From: Paenibacillus sp. JDR-2
GTDB taxonomy: Bacteria > Bacillota > Bacilli > Paenibacillales > Paenibacillaceae
DNA length: 64,000 bases
Reading direction: 5' to 3'
Assembly: GCF_000023585.1 (NCBI RefSeq)
Contig: NC_012914.1
Span: 4,804,001 to 4,868,000 of the forward strand
This document shows positions 9,463 to 18,127 of this stretch, in pieces. Position 1 is the stretch's first letter. The number at the start of each line of letters is the position of its first letter. A model generated the notes under the pieces. It was not told where the DNA came from and ran no database searches. It worked only from the letters and a program-made list of their open reading frames with translations. A program made the translations under genes and the position numbers.

Positions 9463-9500
9463 AAAAAGACTGCTCGCCGATGCGGGAGCAGTCTTTTTTA
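9463..9500 (+). terminator. rho-independent terminator
   Basis: GACTGCTC and GAGCAGTC form a stem around GCCGATGCGG, flanked by AAAAA and followed by TTTTTT. It ends the GntR/LacI gene. Confidence 0.9.
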
Positions 9501-9600
9501 TTGCCCGTCAAACAAGCGTAACCAGGTTTAAAATGAAGACGATCGGTAAATGCTGATCGAATACCCTTCCCCCGCACTACATTATATAGGAGTTGCACGT

Positions 9601-10134
9601 ATGGACTTAAGCAATAATCCGCTCGTTAAAAAGGCTTATGCAAGCCCAAAATTAAGACAATACCTCTTAAATAAAGGCACGATGTTCCTTTATTGCGATT
9701 ACGCAGGCTTCGCCTCGCATAACGCTTACGGCGCTGCTTGTTGTACCGTCTTTAACCGGACGATCCGTTTATCCGCCAAGAAGCTGCCGATTACCAAGGA
9801 TTACGGTTCGAACCATGGCGAAGTATTGGCGATTATTTTCAGCCTGGATACCCTGACTGCCGCTTATGCAGAGCTGGAGCATCCGCCTAAAATCGTCGTC
9901 GTATACACCGACTGTATCCGCATCTCCCATTTGCTTGCACCGCAAACCCGCCCGCAAACCCGAAACGCATCCGCAAGAAACGAGCTGTCAGCCGCCCTAG
10001 CCAGCTTTAATCGCAAGTTCCCGGACATCAATCTTCAGATCAAATACATTAGCAAGCATAAGAAAAACAACTACCTGCATCGGCTGGCCCACAACGCCGC
10101 GCGAGAGGCGGCGCTGTCGTTTATTTTGTCGTAG
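9601..10134 (+). CDS. RNase H-like fold protein
   Basis: A 177-residue protein with an RNase HI-like arrangement of acidic residues: D33 in YCDYAG, E74 in SNHGEVLAI and D104 in VYTDC. The position expected to hold the fourth acid is N165 in LAHNAAREA. Spacing fits the RNase H fold, but the family was not confirmed. ATG at 9601 follows GGAG by 8 nt, preferable to an upstream ATG at 9550 without a clear site. The last 14 bp overlap the end of the convergent gerC gene. Cytoplasmic by appearance. It may be a nuclease-fold protein with altered or lost metal catalysis. Confidence 0.6.
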   Translation: MDLSNNPLVKKAYASPKLRQYLLNKGTMFLYCDYAGFASHNAYGAACCTVFNRTIRLSAKKLPITKDYGSNHGEVLAIIFSLDTLTAAYAELEHPPKIVVVYTDCIRISHLLAPQTRPQTRNASARNELSAALASFNRKFPDINLQIKYISKHKKNNYLHRLAHNAAREAALSFILS

Positions 10135-11308
10135 AGCCGAAATCCGTTACTTGCAGGTCGATATCCAAGTTGATTTTCGAAGCGCTAAACGTATCATCCC
10201 AATTGGACTTGACCTCTTTCCATAATCCCGGCTTCTGAATCCTCACAGATTGGCAGAACTTGGCTACGTCTACCTTATAACGGGTCTGCATGGCGCTCAG
10301 CAGATGTTCGATCATGCTCGTCAGCTTGCTCTCGAACAACTTCTCTATCTCTTTCTGGTAGGACCTTAAGGCAGGATTCCCCTCCACATCCCAATCCTCG
10401 CTGATTCTGCCTTTGGTTTCAACACGGACTTGGAAGGTAAACTGATTGTCTTGATCCGTCTCTACCCGGATGCGGGTTTTCATGGCTTTCATCTCGTAAG
10501 TGATGGGATTACCTTGCTCGTCGTAGGTTTTGATCGTTCCGCTATCCCCTTGATTGGTCAGCCAGTCGATGCATTCCACGTCTTCCTGCGTCAAATTCCC
10601 GATCCAGCGTCCGGTGTCCCCTTTTATAATACCGGCTCCCGAAAATTCGATATGTTTTTTGGCCTGAATAATATTTTGGAGGATGAAGCTTTGTTTGGAA
10701 TGCATCATGGCATCCAGATCCGTCAGCAGAACAGCGTCCATTATTTTGCTTGTCCGGAACTGATTTTCCACAACATCGTTAATGAAGAAGGAAGGAACCT
10801 CATCGGGCGTCTTTAAGGTTAAAGCATCCAGCGCCTTGCCCGAGCTTATAAATATTTTTACGCTGGGCCGAATATCGTTATCCCGAAGCATAAAGTTGGT
10901 CACCTGCTTGATGTTCCTTTCTTGCAGCAGCTGCGAGGATATTACGATAATTTTCAAGTGATGGCCAATAATCGGCTTATTCAACCGCAAGGAGAACTGG
11001 CGGAAAATCTCGAGAACGGAATCGCCCGTTCCCGTAATATTCGTATAGGGCGAAGTCTTGCCCCTCACTTCATCTTTAGACCCTGCTTTCAGCGGGACAA
11101 TTTGAACGGTTGCCGTTATTTTGTTCTGCTTGGAATAGCTCCCGCCCTCTTGTTCAAATGCCTTTTCTTCCGGGTTCTCCTTGCCAGAATCTAACGCCAT
11201 GCCCGCATAAACCGCGAGGTCCTCAATCTCATTGCTGCTCCAGCAGCCGGATTGCGTGAACAGGACGGCAGCGGCAAGCACCAGTCCCGGTAACTTAAGA
11301 CTTCTCAT
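10121..11308 (-). CDS. Ger(x)C-family spore germination lipoprotein
   Basis: A 395-residue lipoprotein. The signal peptide MRSLKLPGLVLAAAVLFTQ is followed by a lipobox with Cys near residue 22 (SGCWSSNEIEDLAVYAGMALD). This opening, with W and the D/E-rich start, is typical of GerAC/GerKC proteins. GerC subunits are anchored on the outside of the spore inner membrane and work with GerA and GerB subunits as a germinant receptor. It is last in the gerA-gerB-gerC operon and overlaps gerB by 14 bp. The 3' end also overlaps the convergent RNase H-like gene by 14 bp, with no terminator between them. The ligand is unknown. Confidence 0.93.
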   Translation of the reverse strand: MRSLKLPGLVLAAAVLFTQSGCWSSNEIEDLAVYAGMALDSGKENPEEKAFEQEGGSYSKQNKITATVQIVPLKAGSKDEVRGKTSPYTNITGTGDSVLEIFRQFSLRLNKPIIGHHLKIIVISSQLLQERNIKQVTNFMLRDNDIRPSVKIFISSGKALDALTLKTPDEVPSFFINDVVENQFRTSKIMDAVLLTDLDAMMHSKQSFILQNIIQAKKHIEFSGAGIIKGDTGRWIGNLTQEDVECIDWLTNQGDSGTIKTYDEQGNPITYEMKAMKTRIRVETDQDNQFTFQVRVETKGRISEDWDVEGNPALRSYQKEIEKLFESKLTSMIEHLLSAMQTRYKVDVAKFCQSVRIQKPGLWKEVKSNWDDTFSASKINLDIDLQVTDFGSTTK

Positions 11309-12419
11309 GTTGAGGACCGCCTTTAGATCTTATAAGAGCAATTAGCGTAAGACTGACGGGAAACAAAATAAACAATAAGATGCTAAAGTATCCGATATCG
11401 TCTCCAAGCATGAACACCTCATTAATGTTCTTCGGAACCATGGCCGCCAGAAAGATAAAGGGTATAAGCGCGAATATAACCGACTTGTAAGGAAGATTAA
11501 ACAATTGCGATACCCCTAGGGAAGAATTATAAAAGAAGCTGCTGTAGTTGCAGAACATCTGCATCAGCCAAATGACCATCAGCGGGAACTCGAATCGTTC
11601 GAACAGAAATCCCGTAATCTCGAAGCTCCGGATCAGATCTATCGTTGGCCATGTACTGGTCACCGCCGAATCGATAGACAATCCTCCGATGACCATGATA
11701 ATGGTAATAAAGTAAAGCCCGGCGGGAATGGAGATGCCGATCAACATAGCCTTTAGAGCCTGCTTCGGATTATCCAATTTGGCCACAAGCGTCATTACGA
11801 CCTCGCATCCCGAATAGACCAGAACGGTCGATTTCAACCCTTGAATGACCGGAAAGATCCCATTACCCAGAACCGGTCTCAGATTGTCGAGATGAAACAG
11901 TCTTAAACTCAGCAAATACGAGACAATCAAGATAAACAAGCTGATGGGAAAGACAATCTGACCAACCCGCGCTATCGCATTAATGCCTCCGCGAACCAAA
12001 TAAGCGCCCACCCAAATAAACGGAATCGTAATCGCCCATATCGGCGTCCCCTCCAGTAGGTAGAACATCGTTACCTCCGACATCGCGCGGATTTCGAAGC
12101 CTGCAATTGCAATGTAATACAGGACTAATAACAGGCACCATAAAATGCCCGGATAACGGCCAATCACGATTTGCGTGTATTGATAGACGGTCTTGCCCGG
12201 GAAGCGCAGGCTTAATTTGACCATCAGCACGACAACAAGCATTACGATCAGACCTCCCAAAAGCACGGAGATCCAGCTATCCGGTGTTTTCACCGTCTCG
12301 CTTACGCTTCTTGGCAGAGTCAGGATACCCGCTCCCAACATTGTATTATTTAAAACCAAAGCCGCCTGCGAGGATGTGATTTTATCGTCCTGGGCAAGAA
12401 ATGATTGTGAAGCAGACAT
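11295..12419 (-). CDS. GerB-family spore germination permease
   Basis: A 374-residue integral membrane protein with about ten hydrophobic helices, of the GerAB/YndE amino-acid-permease-like family (spore permease). The N-terminal stretch KITSSQAALVLNNTMLGAGILTLPRSV is the family hallmark. In germinant receptors this subunit is thought to bind the small-molecule ligand within the membrane. ATG at 12419 has GAGGG upstream. It lies 15 bp after gerA and overlaps gerC by 14 bp. Expression in the forespore under sigma-G would be expected from family knowledge; no promoter was identified here. Confidence 0.93.
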   Translation of the reverse strand: MSASQSFLAQDDKITSSQAALVLNNTMLGAGILTLPRSVSETVKTPDSWISVLLGGLIVMLVVVLMVKLSLRFPGKTVYQYTQIVIGRYPGILWCLLLVLYYIAIAGFEIRAMSEVTMFYLLEGTPIWAITIPFIWVGAYLVRGGINAIARVGQIVFPISLFILIVSYLLSLRLFHLDNLRPVLGNGIFPVIQGLKSTVLVYSGCEVVMTLVAKLDNPKQALKAMLIGISIPAGLYFITIIMVIGGLSIDSAVTSTWPTIDLIRSFEITGFLFERFEFPLMVIWLMQMFCNYSSFFYNSSLGVSQLFNLPYKSVIFALIPFIFLAAMVPKNINEVFMLGDDIGYFSILLFILFPVSLTLIALIRSKGGPQHEKS

Positions 12420-12434
12420 CGTTTTCCCTCGATT

Positions 12435-14048
12435 CTATCTGCGTTTGTTTTGCATCGTTTTCATGAGCTTTGGTCTTCTCTTCATCATGAAGATCGGCAC
12501 GCGCACAAAGAAATCCTTCCAGTCACTCCAGCGGAATGGCGTTAGCGGAGTAAGATAAGGAACGCCAAAGCTTTTTAATTTGGATAGGTGGCAGCAGATC
12601 AGCAAGAAGAACAAGATGGTTCCGAACATGCCCAAAATCGAGGCAAACAGCATAGCCGCGAACCGGAGAAGCCGAAGCGTAATCCCGGCGCTGTACATCG
12701 GAATCGAAAAGGATGAAATTGCCGTGACCGCAACGACGATAACGAGAAAAGGGCTTACGATTCCCGCTTGGACGGCTGCCTCTCCAATAACAAGACCACC
12801 AACGATGCCCATTGCGGGTCCAATCGGCTTGGGCAGCCGAATTCCCGCTTCTCTCAATATTTCGATGGCAATTTCCAGAATCATAACCTCGATCAACGCC
12901 GGAAACGGAACGCCCTGCCGCGTCTCAATAATCGTCAAAGCAAGCTCCGTAGGGATTAAACCCGGATGAAACGAAATAAAAGAAATATACAAGGATGGCG
13001 CCATTAGGGCGATAAAGGCAGCCAAAAAGCGGAGCATACGCAATAAAGAACTGGGCAGCCAGCGTTCGAAATAGTCCTCCGGAGATTGCAGGAGCATGCT
13101 GAAGGTGACCGGCACAATAAGCGCAAACGGCGTTCCATCCAGCAAAATCGCGATTCTTCCTTCGAGAAGCGCCGCAATTACCCGGTCGGGACGCTCCGTG
13201 TTTTGAGTTTGCTGAAAAGGGCTTAAATAATTATCCTCGATCAATTGTTCGATATAACCGGACTCAGCCGCATAATCGAGCTTTATTTTCTCAATGCGGC
13301 CGATAACCTCCCGGAGTAAATCCGGGTTAACGATTTGATCCAAATAAAGGATAGCCAGCTCCTTCTGAATGGTATGGCCAACCATAAAGCTCCGGACTTG
13401 CAGGTTTTCCGTGACTCCCTGCTTTCTCAGCATAGCGGTATTTACGTTTATATCTTCCGTAAAGCCAATGCGTGATCCGCGCAGCAGTGATTCGGATACC
13501 GGCTCCGATATATCGCGGGCAGGTCCGCTTGGCGGATTGATCAGCAAACCTTCATCGCGGCCGTCAATCATTAGAGCCAAATAGCCAAATAAAATAGCTT
13601 TCGTAAGCTCCTCCATCGAAGAGATCCTGTGAGCCGCATTCGTAGGCAAACGTTCAATGATCGGGAGAGACAGCTCCGTATCCCGCAGCATCTGCATAAT
13701 CTGCATTTTTAGCACTTGATCCTCCTGCATGCCCTTTACAAAAATGAGAGCAGCACGGACCTTGGCATCTCCCATGGTCAGTTCGCGGATGACGACATCG
13801 CTGTTTACCCCAATCGTGTTCCTGATTTTATCCAGATTGGCATCGTAATCTGCGGTAATGGGATGAATAATCGGCTCGTCCGAAGAAGCATCAACGCTGC
13901 TAGCCCCGCCCGAGGAGACCAGCTTGTCATTCGCTAAAGAGGCCAGCGCTTTATAGATCCGGTATATCAATAGGGGAACGACAAGAGTAATTAGTGCCTG
14001 GAAAAACACGCTCCATCCCGGAATATGGGATTTAATAGAAGATAACAT
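12435..14048 (-). CDS. GerA-family spore germination protein
   Basis: A 537-residue membrane protein of the GerAA/GerKA family. A hydrophobic N-terminus is followed by a soluble N-terminal domain (about 60-280; LDKIRNTIGVNSDVVIRELTMGDAKVRAALIFV) and a C-terminal membrane region. Conserved elements include EGRIAILLDGTPFALIVPVTF, DYFERW and the segment GIRLPKPIGPAMGIVGGLVIGEAAVQAGIVSP. GerA subunits oligomerise to form the receptor body and an ion channel. It opens the operon and is followed closely by gerB and gerC. RBS AAAGGA lies upstream of the ATG at 14048. Length is usual for the family. Confidence 0.95.
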   Translation of the reverse strand: MLSSIKSHIPGWSVFFQALITLVVPLLIYRIYKALASLANDKLVSSGGASSVDASSDEPIIHPITADYDANLDKIRNTIGVNSDVVIRELTMGDAKVRAALIFVKGMQEDQVLKMQIMQMLRDTELSLPIIERLPTNAAHRISSMEELTKAILFGYLALMIDGRDEGLLINPPSGPARDISEPVSESLLRGSRIGFTEDINVNTAMLRKQGVTENLQVRSFMVGHTIQKELAILYLDQIVNPDLLREVIGRIEKIKLDYAAESGYIEQLIEDNYLSPFQQTQNTERPDRVIAALLEGRIAILLDGTPFALIVPVTFSMLLQSPEDYFERWLPSSLLRMLRFLAAFIALMAPSLYISFISFHPGLIPTELALTIIETRQGVPFPALIEVMILEIAIEILREAGIRLPKPIGPAMGIVGGLVIGEAAVQAGIVSPFLVIVVAVTAISSFSIPMYSAGITLRLLRFAAMLFASILGMFGTILFFLLICCHLSKLKSFGVPYLTPLTPFRWSDWKDFFVRVPIFMMKRRPKLMKTMQNKRR

Positions 14049-14190
14049 CCATAATCATTCCTTTGATTACTCTAACTCATTCATTAGAAGGATGCAGACT
14101 GAGGGCAATGGCAATGTAAGAATAATATTCCTAATTTGGCTTTAAATATACAAGGACCGAGCTGCGCTAGACCTTATACACGATCAGCAC

Positions 14191-14236
14191 AAAAAAAAAG
14201 ACAACTCCCTTCTGTAACCAGAAGAAAGTCGTCTTG
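14191..14236 (-). terminator. rho-independent terminator of araD
   Basis: Read on the minus strand, a stem built from AAGAC, TTCTG / CAGAA and GTCTT ends in a run of nine T (14191-14199), 16 bp after the araD stop. Confidence 0.85.
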
Positions 14237-14251
14237 GAATAATATGCTTCT

Positions 14252-14944
14252 TTATTTGGTTTGGCCGTAATAGGCATTAGCCCCGTGCTTCCGGAGAAAA
14301 TGCTTGTCAAGCAAAGCCTGATCCATCGGCTGAATGTCGGGATTAAGATTATAAGTATGAAGGGCCATCTTCGCCACTTCTTCCACCACTACCGCATTAT
14401 GAACGGCTTCGTGCGGGTCTTTGCCCCAGTTAAATGGCGCATGGCTGTTCACAAGAACGCTTGGAATCATCATTGGATCTTTATCCTTGAACGTCTCGAC
14501 AATCACGTTGCCTGTCTCGAGCTCATAAGCGCTTTCGATCTCCTCGCGTGTCATTGCGCGGGTAACCGGAATCTCGCCGTAGAAGTAATCCGCATGGGTG
14601 GTTCCCAGCGCAGGAATCCCCTTGCCGGCTTGCGCCCAGCTTGTAGCCCACGGAGAATGCGTATGCACGATTCCGCCAATCTGCGGAAATGCTTTATATA
14701 AGACGAGATGGGTTGGAGTATCCGAGGATGGTTTAAGCTCGCCCTCTACCTTCTTCCCCTCAAGATCAACTACAACGAGATCCTCTAGCTTCAGCTTATC
14801 GTAAGGCACGCCGCTAGGCTTAATGACCACAAGGCCGCTCTCCCGATCGATACCGCTCACATTCCCCCAGGTGAATGTAACAAGACCATACTTAGGCAAA
14901 TCTAAGTTGGCTTCCAATACCTCTTGCTTTAACCGCTCCAGCAT
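14252..14944 (-). CDS. araD: L-ribulose-5-phosphate 4-epimerase
   Basis: A 230-residue class II aldolase/epimerase that converts L-ribulose 5-phosphate to D-xylulose 5-phosphate, the last step of L-arabinose breakdown. Visible motifs are TWGNVSGIDR, KPSGV, the zinc ligands in VHTHSPWA, then THADYFYGEIPVTR and NSHAPFNWG. The ATG at 14944 is right: AAAGGA lies upstream, the length equals the usual AraD, and an upstream in-frame ATG at 14983 falls inside the -10 box of the promoter. It has its own AraR-controlled promoter and a strong terminator. No L-arabinose isomerase gene (araA) is in the window. Confidence 0.96.
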   Translation of the reverse strand: MLERLKQEVLEANLDLPKYGLVTFTWGNVSGIDRESGLVVIKPSGVPYDKLKLEDLVVVDLEGKKVEGELKPSSDTPTHLVLYKAFPQIGGIVHTHSPWATSWAQAGKGIPALGTTHADYFYGEIPVTRAMTREEIESAYELETGNVIVETFKDKDPMMIPSVLVNSHAPFNWGKDPHEAVHNAVVVEEVAKMALHTYNLNPDIQPMDQALLDKHFLRKHGANAYYGQTK

Positions 14945-14981
14945 GATGCTCATCCTTTCGTCGAACTTCATTTTCATTGTC

Positions 14982-15010
14982 ATTATACACTTGTACGTAC
15001 ATGTTTTCTA
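14982..15010 (-). promoter_or_regulatory. araD promoter with AraR operator in the spacer
   Basis: On the minus strand the -35 TAGAAA (15005-15010) and -10 TATAAT (14982-14987) are separated by exactly 17 bp. That spacer contains the 16-bp box ACTTGTACGTACATGT (14989-15004), very close to the Bacillus AraR operator ATTTGTACGTACAAAT. A repressor bound there would directly exclude RNA polymerase. Confidence 0.85.
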
Positions 15011-15041
15011 CATTTATTTTGCCATGACCCACGACTTGTCA

Positions 15042-16139
15042 TTACATCTTGCGGGTCGATTCCCTAATAATCAAGCTTGGCTTGTATGTTTTAGATTCCG
15101 GAATCAAAGCCCCGCTGCTTTCAATTAGCTCGAACAGCATCCTTGCGGCGTCCTCTCCCATTTCCGCCTTTGGGTGAACCAGCGTTGTCAGTTTCACTTC
15201 GGAGGCCGTCGCAAGCGGCGAATCGTCAAACCCGACGATAGATATATCCTGCGGTACGGATAGGCCGGCTTGACGGATAACCTCTAGCAGCTGCAAGGCT
15301 AACTCGTCGTTGTAGCAGACAAATGCCGTTGGCCGTTCCTCTTCGGGAAGCTCCAGCAGCCTCGCTGCTTCCGCAATCGGCTTCTTCGCTTTCTCCTCCG
15401 TCCGGTAAGCCACAACAAACTCAGGCTGAAGCAGACAACCTTCCTGCTGATGCGCGCGCATGAAGCCTTTCAGGCGCAGTACACCCTGCTGGTCATCCGT
15501 CTTGAAAAATCCGACGATCCGGCGATGTCCCAGCTCGAGCAAATGCTGAGCGGCCGTACTGCCGCCTTCCTCATCGTCAATAATCAGGGAAGGACAGCTG
15601 ATTTCCGGGTACCTGGCGTTTATCATGACATAAGGAATTCGCCGGTTGTTAAGCGCGAGAAAATAAGCGAGATTCGGGTTCCCTTCCGCGCTTTTGGTCG
15701 GTTCGATAATCAGACCGCTAAGCGGCTGGCTCGTTAACATCGACAGGCTTTCCCGTTCCCTGCCCTTATCGTTATCCGTGCTGGAGAGCAGCAGCCGGTA
15801 GCCTTTGGCGCGAATCGCCGCTTCCGTTCCCCGGACAATATGCGGGAAGATATAATCCGAAATATACGTCGTTATAAGGCCTATCGTTTGGGTTTCCACA
15901 CGGCTCTCGCTATCCCGCGCCTCCGCTACGAAGGTACCCTTTCCTTGCAGGCGGTACAGCCTGCCTTCCTTCTCAAGCTCCCCAAGCGTTTGACGGACCG
16001 TTTGCCGGCTTAGCCCGAACTGTTCGGATATTTCGTTCTCCGACGGCATCTGCTCATTGGGCTGCAGCTTTCCCGTATCCAGCCATACCAATATTTCTTT
16101 CTTGAGCTGAATGTATTTCGGCATTGATTTTTCTTTCAT
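15042..16139 (-). CDS. araR: AraR, GntR/LacI-type arabinose repressor
   Basis: A 365-residue chimera with an N-terminal GntR winged helix (about 6-72; PSENEISEQFGLSRQTVRQTLGELEKEGRLYRLQGKGTFV) and a C-terminal LacI-type sugar-binding domain (about 85-360; SIVGFDDSPLATASEVKLTTLVHPKAEMGE). This is the exact AraR architecture: in Bacillus, AraR represses arabinose genes and L-arabinose releases it. ATG at 16139 has AAAGGGG upstream. It sits between the kinase and araD, with AraR boxes upstream of all three genes, so autoregulation and local control are well supported. The next gene, araD, starts 97 bp downstream under its own promoter. Confidence 0.92.
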   Translation of the reverse strand: MKEKSMPKYIQLKKEILVWLDTGKLQPNEQMPSENEISEQFGLSRQTVRQTLGELEKEGRLYRLQGKGTFVAEARDSESRVETQTIGLITTYISDYIFPHIVRGTEAAIRAKGYRLLLSSTDNDKGRERESLSMLTSQPLSGLIIEPTKSAEGNPNLAYFLALNNRRIPYVMINARYPEISCPSLIIDDEEGGSTAAQHLLELGHRRIVGFFKTDDQQGVLRLKGFMRAHQQEGCLLQPEFVVAYRTEEKAKKPIAEAARLLELPEEERPTAFVCYNDELALQLLEVIRQAGLSVPQDISIVGFDDSPLATASEVKLTTLVHPKAEMGEDAARMLFELIESSGALIPESKTYKPSLIIRESTRKM

Positions 16140-16157
16140 GAACTTGCCCCTTTACTA

Positions 16158-16173
16158 GCTTGTCTGTACGATT
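16158..16173. promoter_or_regulatory. AraR box upstream of araR
   Basis: GCTTGTCTGTACGATT lies 18 bp upstream of the araR start. The left half fits the AraR box well and the right half poorly, suggesting weaker autoregulation. Confidence 0.55.
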
Positions 16174-16265
16174 CTGCGATATGAGTATAGATTAACAAAT
16201 CAGAGCCAGGAAATACTACTCCCGGCTCCAATCGTTCCTTCTATCTGCATGCTCCAGATAACAAC

Positions 16266-17864
16266 TTATTTCAAGTATTCAACCGCGGCCCTTTCAATGG
16301 AAAGTCCCGACTTATACCGTTTCATAAAGACTTCAAAGCCTTCTGCATCCTTGGGATCAGGGGAAACCTGCGAGCCGGCTTTGCCTGCGAATACTTTCTC
16401 GTTCAAGAAGTTTTCCAGCGTTTCGTTCTCAGCTTTGTTCATCATATAGGAAGCAAGCAGGGCAATCCCCCATGCTCCGCCTTCACCGGCGGTCTCCATG
16501 ACGGAGACAGGAACGTTCAGAGCGCCCGCCATGATTTTCTGCCCTACGCCTTCGGTCTTGAATAAGCCGCCATGACCAAGGATCTGGTCCAGCTTCACTT
16601 CCTCTTGCTTAAGAAGAATATCCATGCCAATCTTAAGCGCTCCAAGTGCCGTAAACAGATGAACGCGCATGAAATTCGGCAGGGTGAAGCTGCTCTCCGA
16701 GGATCGCACAAACAATGGACGGCCTTCTTCGAAATGCGTCATATGCTCGCCCGAGAGGTAACCATAAGCGAGCAGGCCGCCTCCATCCGGATCGCCTTGC
16801 AGGGCTAGGTTGTATAAAGTACCGTACAGCTTGTTTGCGTCAACATTCAGGCCCATTACCTTGGCAAATTCGTCAAACAAGCCAACCCATGCATTCAGAT
16901 CGGACGAGCAGTTATTGGAGTGAGCCATTGCAACCAGATTGCCGGTAGGCGTCGTAACGAGGTCGATTTCATCATAAGCCTTGGACAACTCCTTCTCCAG
17001 AACAACCATCGCAAATACCGAGGTTCCCGCGGACACGTTGCCCGTGCGCTTCGCGATACTGTTAGTTGCAACCATGCCGGTTCCGGCGTCACCTTCGGCT
17101 GGGCAGAGCGGAATTCCCGCCCGCAGCTCTCCTGTAACGTCCAGAAGCTTCGCGCCTTCTTCAGTCAGCACCCCTGCATGCTCGCCCGCAACCAATACTT
17201 GAGGCAATATGTCCTCGAGCTTCCAAGGAAGCTCTTTTGCCGCAATCCGCTCATTAAACTGATTGATCATAACCTCGCTAAAGCTTCCCGCATGGATATC
17301 AATCGGGAATACGCCGGATGCTTCACCTACGCCAAGATTCTTCTGACCGGTCAATTTCCAGTGAATGTACCCCGCCAGAGTCGTCAGGAAATGAATATCC
17401 GAGATATGCGCTTCCTGATTCAAAATTGCTTGATACAGATGAGCGATACTCCAGCGCTGAGGAATATGGAAATTAAACAATTCGCTCAGCTCAGCCGATG
17501 CCTGCTCAGTTATATTATTTCTCCATGTACGGAAAGGAACAAGCTGATTGCCAGCTTGATCAAATACCATATAGCCATGCATCATTCCGCTAAACCCAAT
17601 GGCGCCGATGGTTTGCAAAGCAACGCCATACCGCTCTTTCACATCGCCCGCCATCTTCTGATAGCTGTCTTGAATGCCTTTCCAAATATCCTCCAAGCTG
17701 TATGTCCAAATATTATTGAGGTAGCTGTTCTCCCAGTCATGACTGCCCGATGCAATTGGCGTATTATCTTCACCGATGAGAACTGCTTTAATCCGGGTAG
17801 AACCCAGCTCGATTCCAAGTACTGTTTTGCCGTTCTTAATAGCCTCTCTCACATCAAGACTCAT
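16266..17864 (-). CDS. araB: FGGY-family carbohydrate kinase, probable L-ribulokinase
   Basis: A 532-residue sugar kinase of the FGGY family: N-terminal phosphate-binding motif LGIELGSTRIKAVL near residue 16, domain I motif GFSGMMHGYMVFD, and domain II motif GNVSAGTSVFAM plus GEGGAWGIALLASYM. It is shorter and different in detail from classical AraB (about 560 residues) and resembles the variant kinases found in Firmicute arabinose operons. The assignment to L-ribulose rests on context: araR and araD are adjacent and two AraR boxes lie upstream. GGAGGA precedes the ATG at 17864. A xylulokinase-like role is the main alternative. No isomerase gene is nearby. Confidence 0.75.
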   Translation of the reverse strand: MSLDVREAIKNGKTVLGIELGSTRIKAVLIGEDNTPIASGSHDWENSYLNNIWTYSLEDIWKGIQDSYQKMAGDVKERYGVALQTIGAIGFSGMMHGYMVFDQAGNQLVPFRTWRNNITEQASAELSELFNFHIPQRWSIAHLYQAILNQEAHISDIHFLTTLAGYIHWKLTGQKNLGVGEASGVFPIDIHAGSFSEVMINQFNERIAAKELPWKLEDILPQVLVAGEHAGVLTEEGAKLLDVTGELRAGIPLCPAEGDAGTGMVATNSIAKRTGNVSAGTSVFAMVVLEKELSKAYDEIDLVTTPTGNLVAMAHSNNCSSDLNAWVGLFDEFAKVMGLNVDANKLYGTLYNLALQGDPDGGGLLAYGYLSGEHMTHFEEGRPLFVRSSESSFTLPNFMRVHLFTALGALKIGMDILLKQEEVKLDQILGHGGLFKTEGVGQKIMAGALNVPVSVMETAGEGGAWGIALLASYMMNKAENETLENFLNEKVFAGKAGSQVSPDPKDAEGFEVFMKRYKSGLSIERAAVEYLK

Positions 17865-17915
17865 GTTTGTTCCTCCGTTATGATTAATGAATTTGTATGA
17901 ATTCCAGTATAACTA

Positions 17916-17931
17916 ACTTGTCTGTAGACAG
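17916..17931. promoter_or_regulatory. AraR box 1 upstream of araB
   Basis: ACTTGTCTGTAGACAG lies 52 bp upstream of the kinase start, just after a candidate minus-strand -10 TATACT (17930-17935). Its centre is 31 bp from the second box, about three helical turns, consistent with cooperative binding. Confidence 0.65.
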
Positions 17932-17946
17932 TATAACATCAATGTA

Positions 17947-17962
17947 ACTTGTATGTACATGT
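17947..17962. promoter_or_regulatory. AraR box 2 upstream of araB
   Basis: ACTTGTATGTACATGT differs from the araD operator at one position, so both are very probably bound by the same repressor. Confidence 0.75.
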
Positions 17963-18035
17963 GAAAGTTGAGATGGCGTTTGTGAAAATAGGGAAGAAGT
18001 TTGTGAGAATGAGAATTCCTTCCGTTATCCATATA

Positions 18036-18051
18036 ATGTTCATTTGAACGT
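18036..18051. promoter_or_regulatory. ArsR/CzrA-like operator candidate for czcD
   Basis: ATGTTCATTTGAACGT is a near-perfect palindrome that begins within the TATAAT box at 18032-18037, about 77 bp upstream of czcD. Metal-sensing ArsR-family repressors such as CzrA use TTCA/TGAA inverted half-sites. No such regulator gene is adjacent. Confidence 0.45.
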
Positions 18052-18127
18052 TTGGCTATGGTAGGCATATACTTAAGTTGCATTAGTTGTTTATAATCAT
18101 TCTAATCTAGAAAAAGGAGTGAATGCC

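Noticed and set aside
16920..17900. 326-codon plus-strand frame
   Set aside because: Antisense shadow of the FGGY kinase gene; the product has no recognisable features and would start inside the kinase gene.
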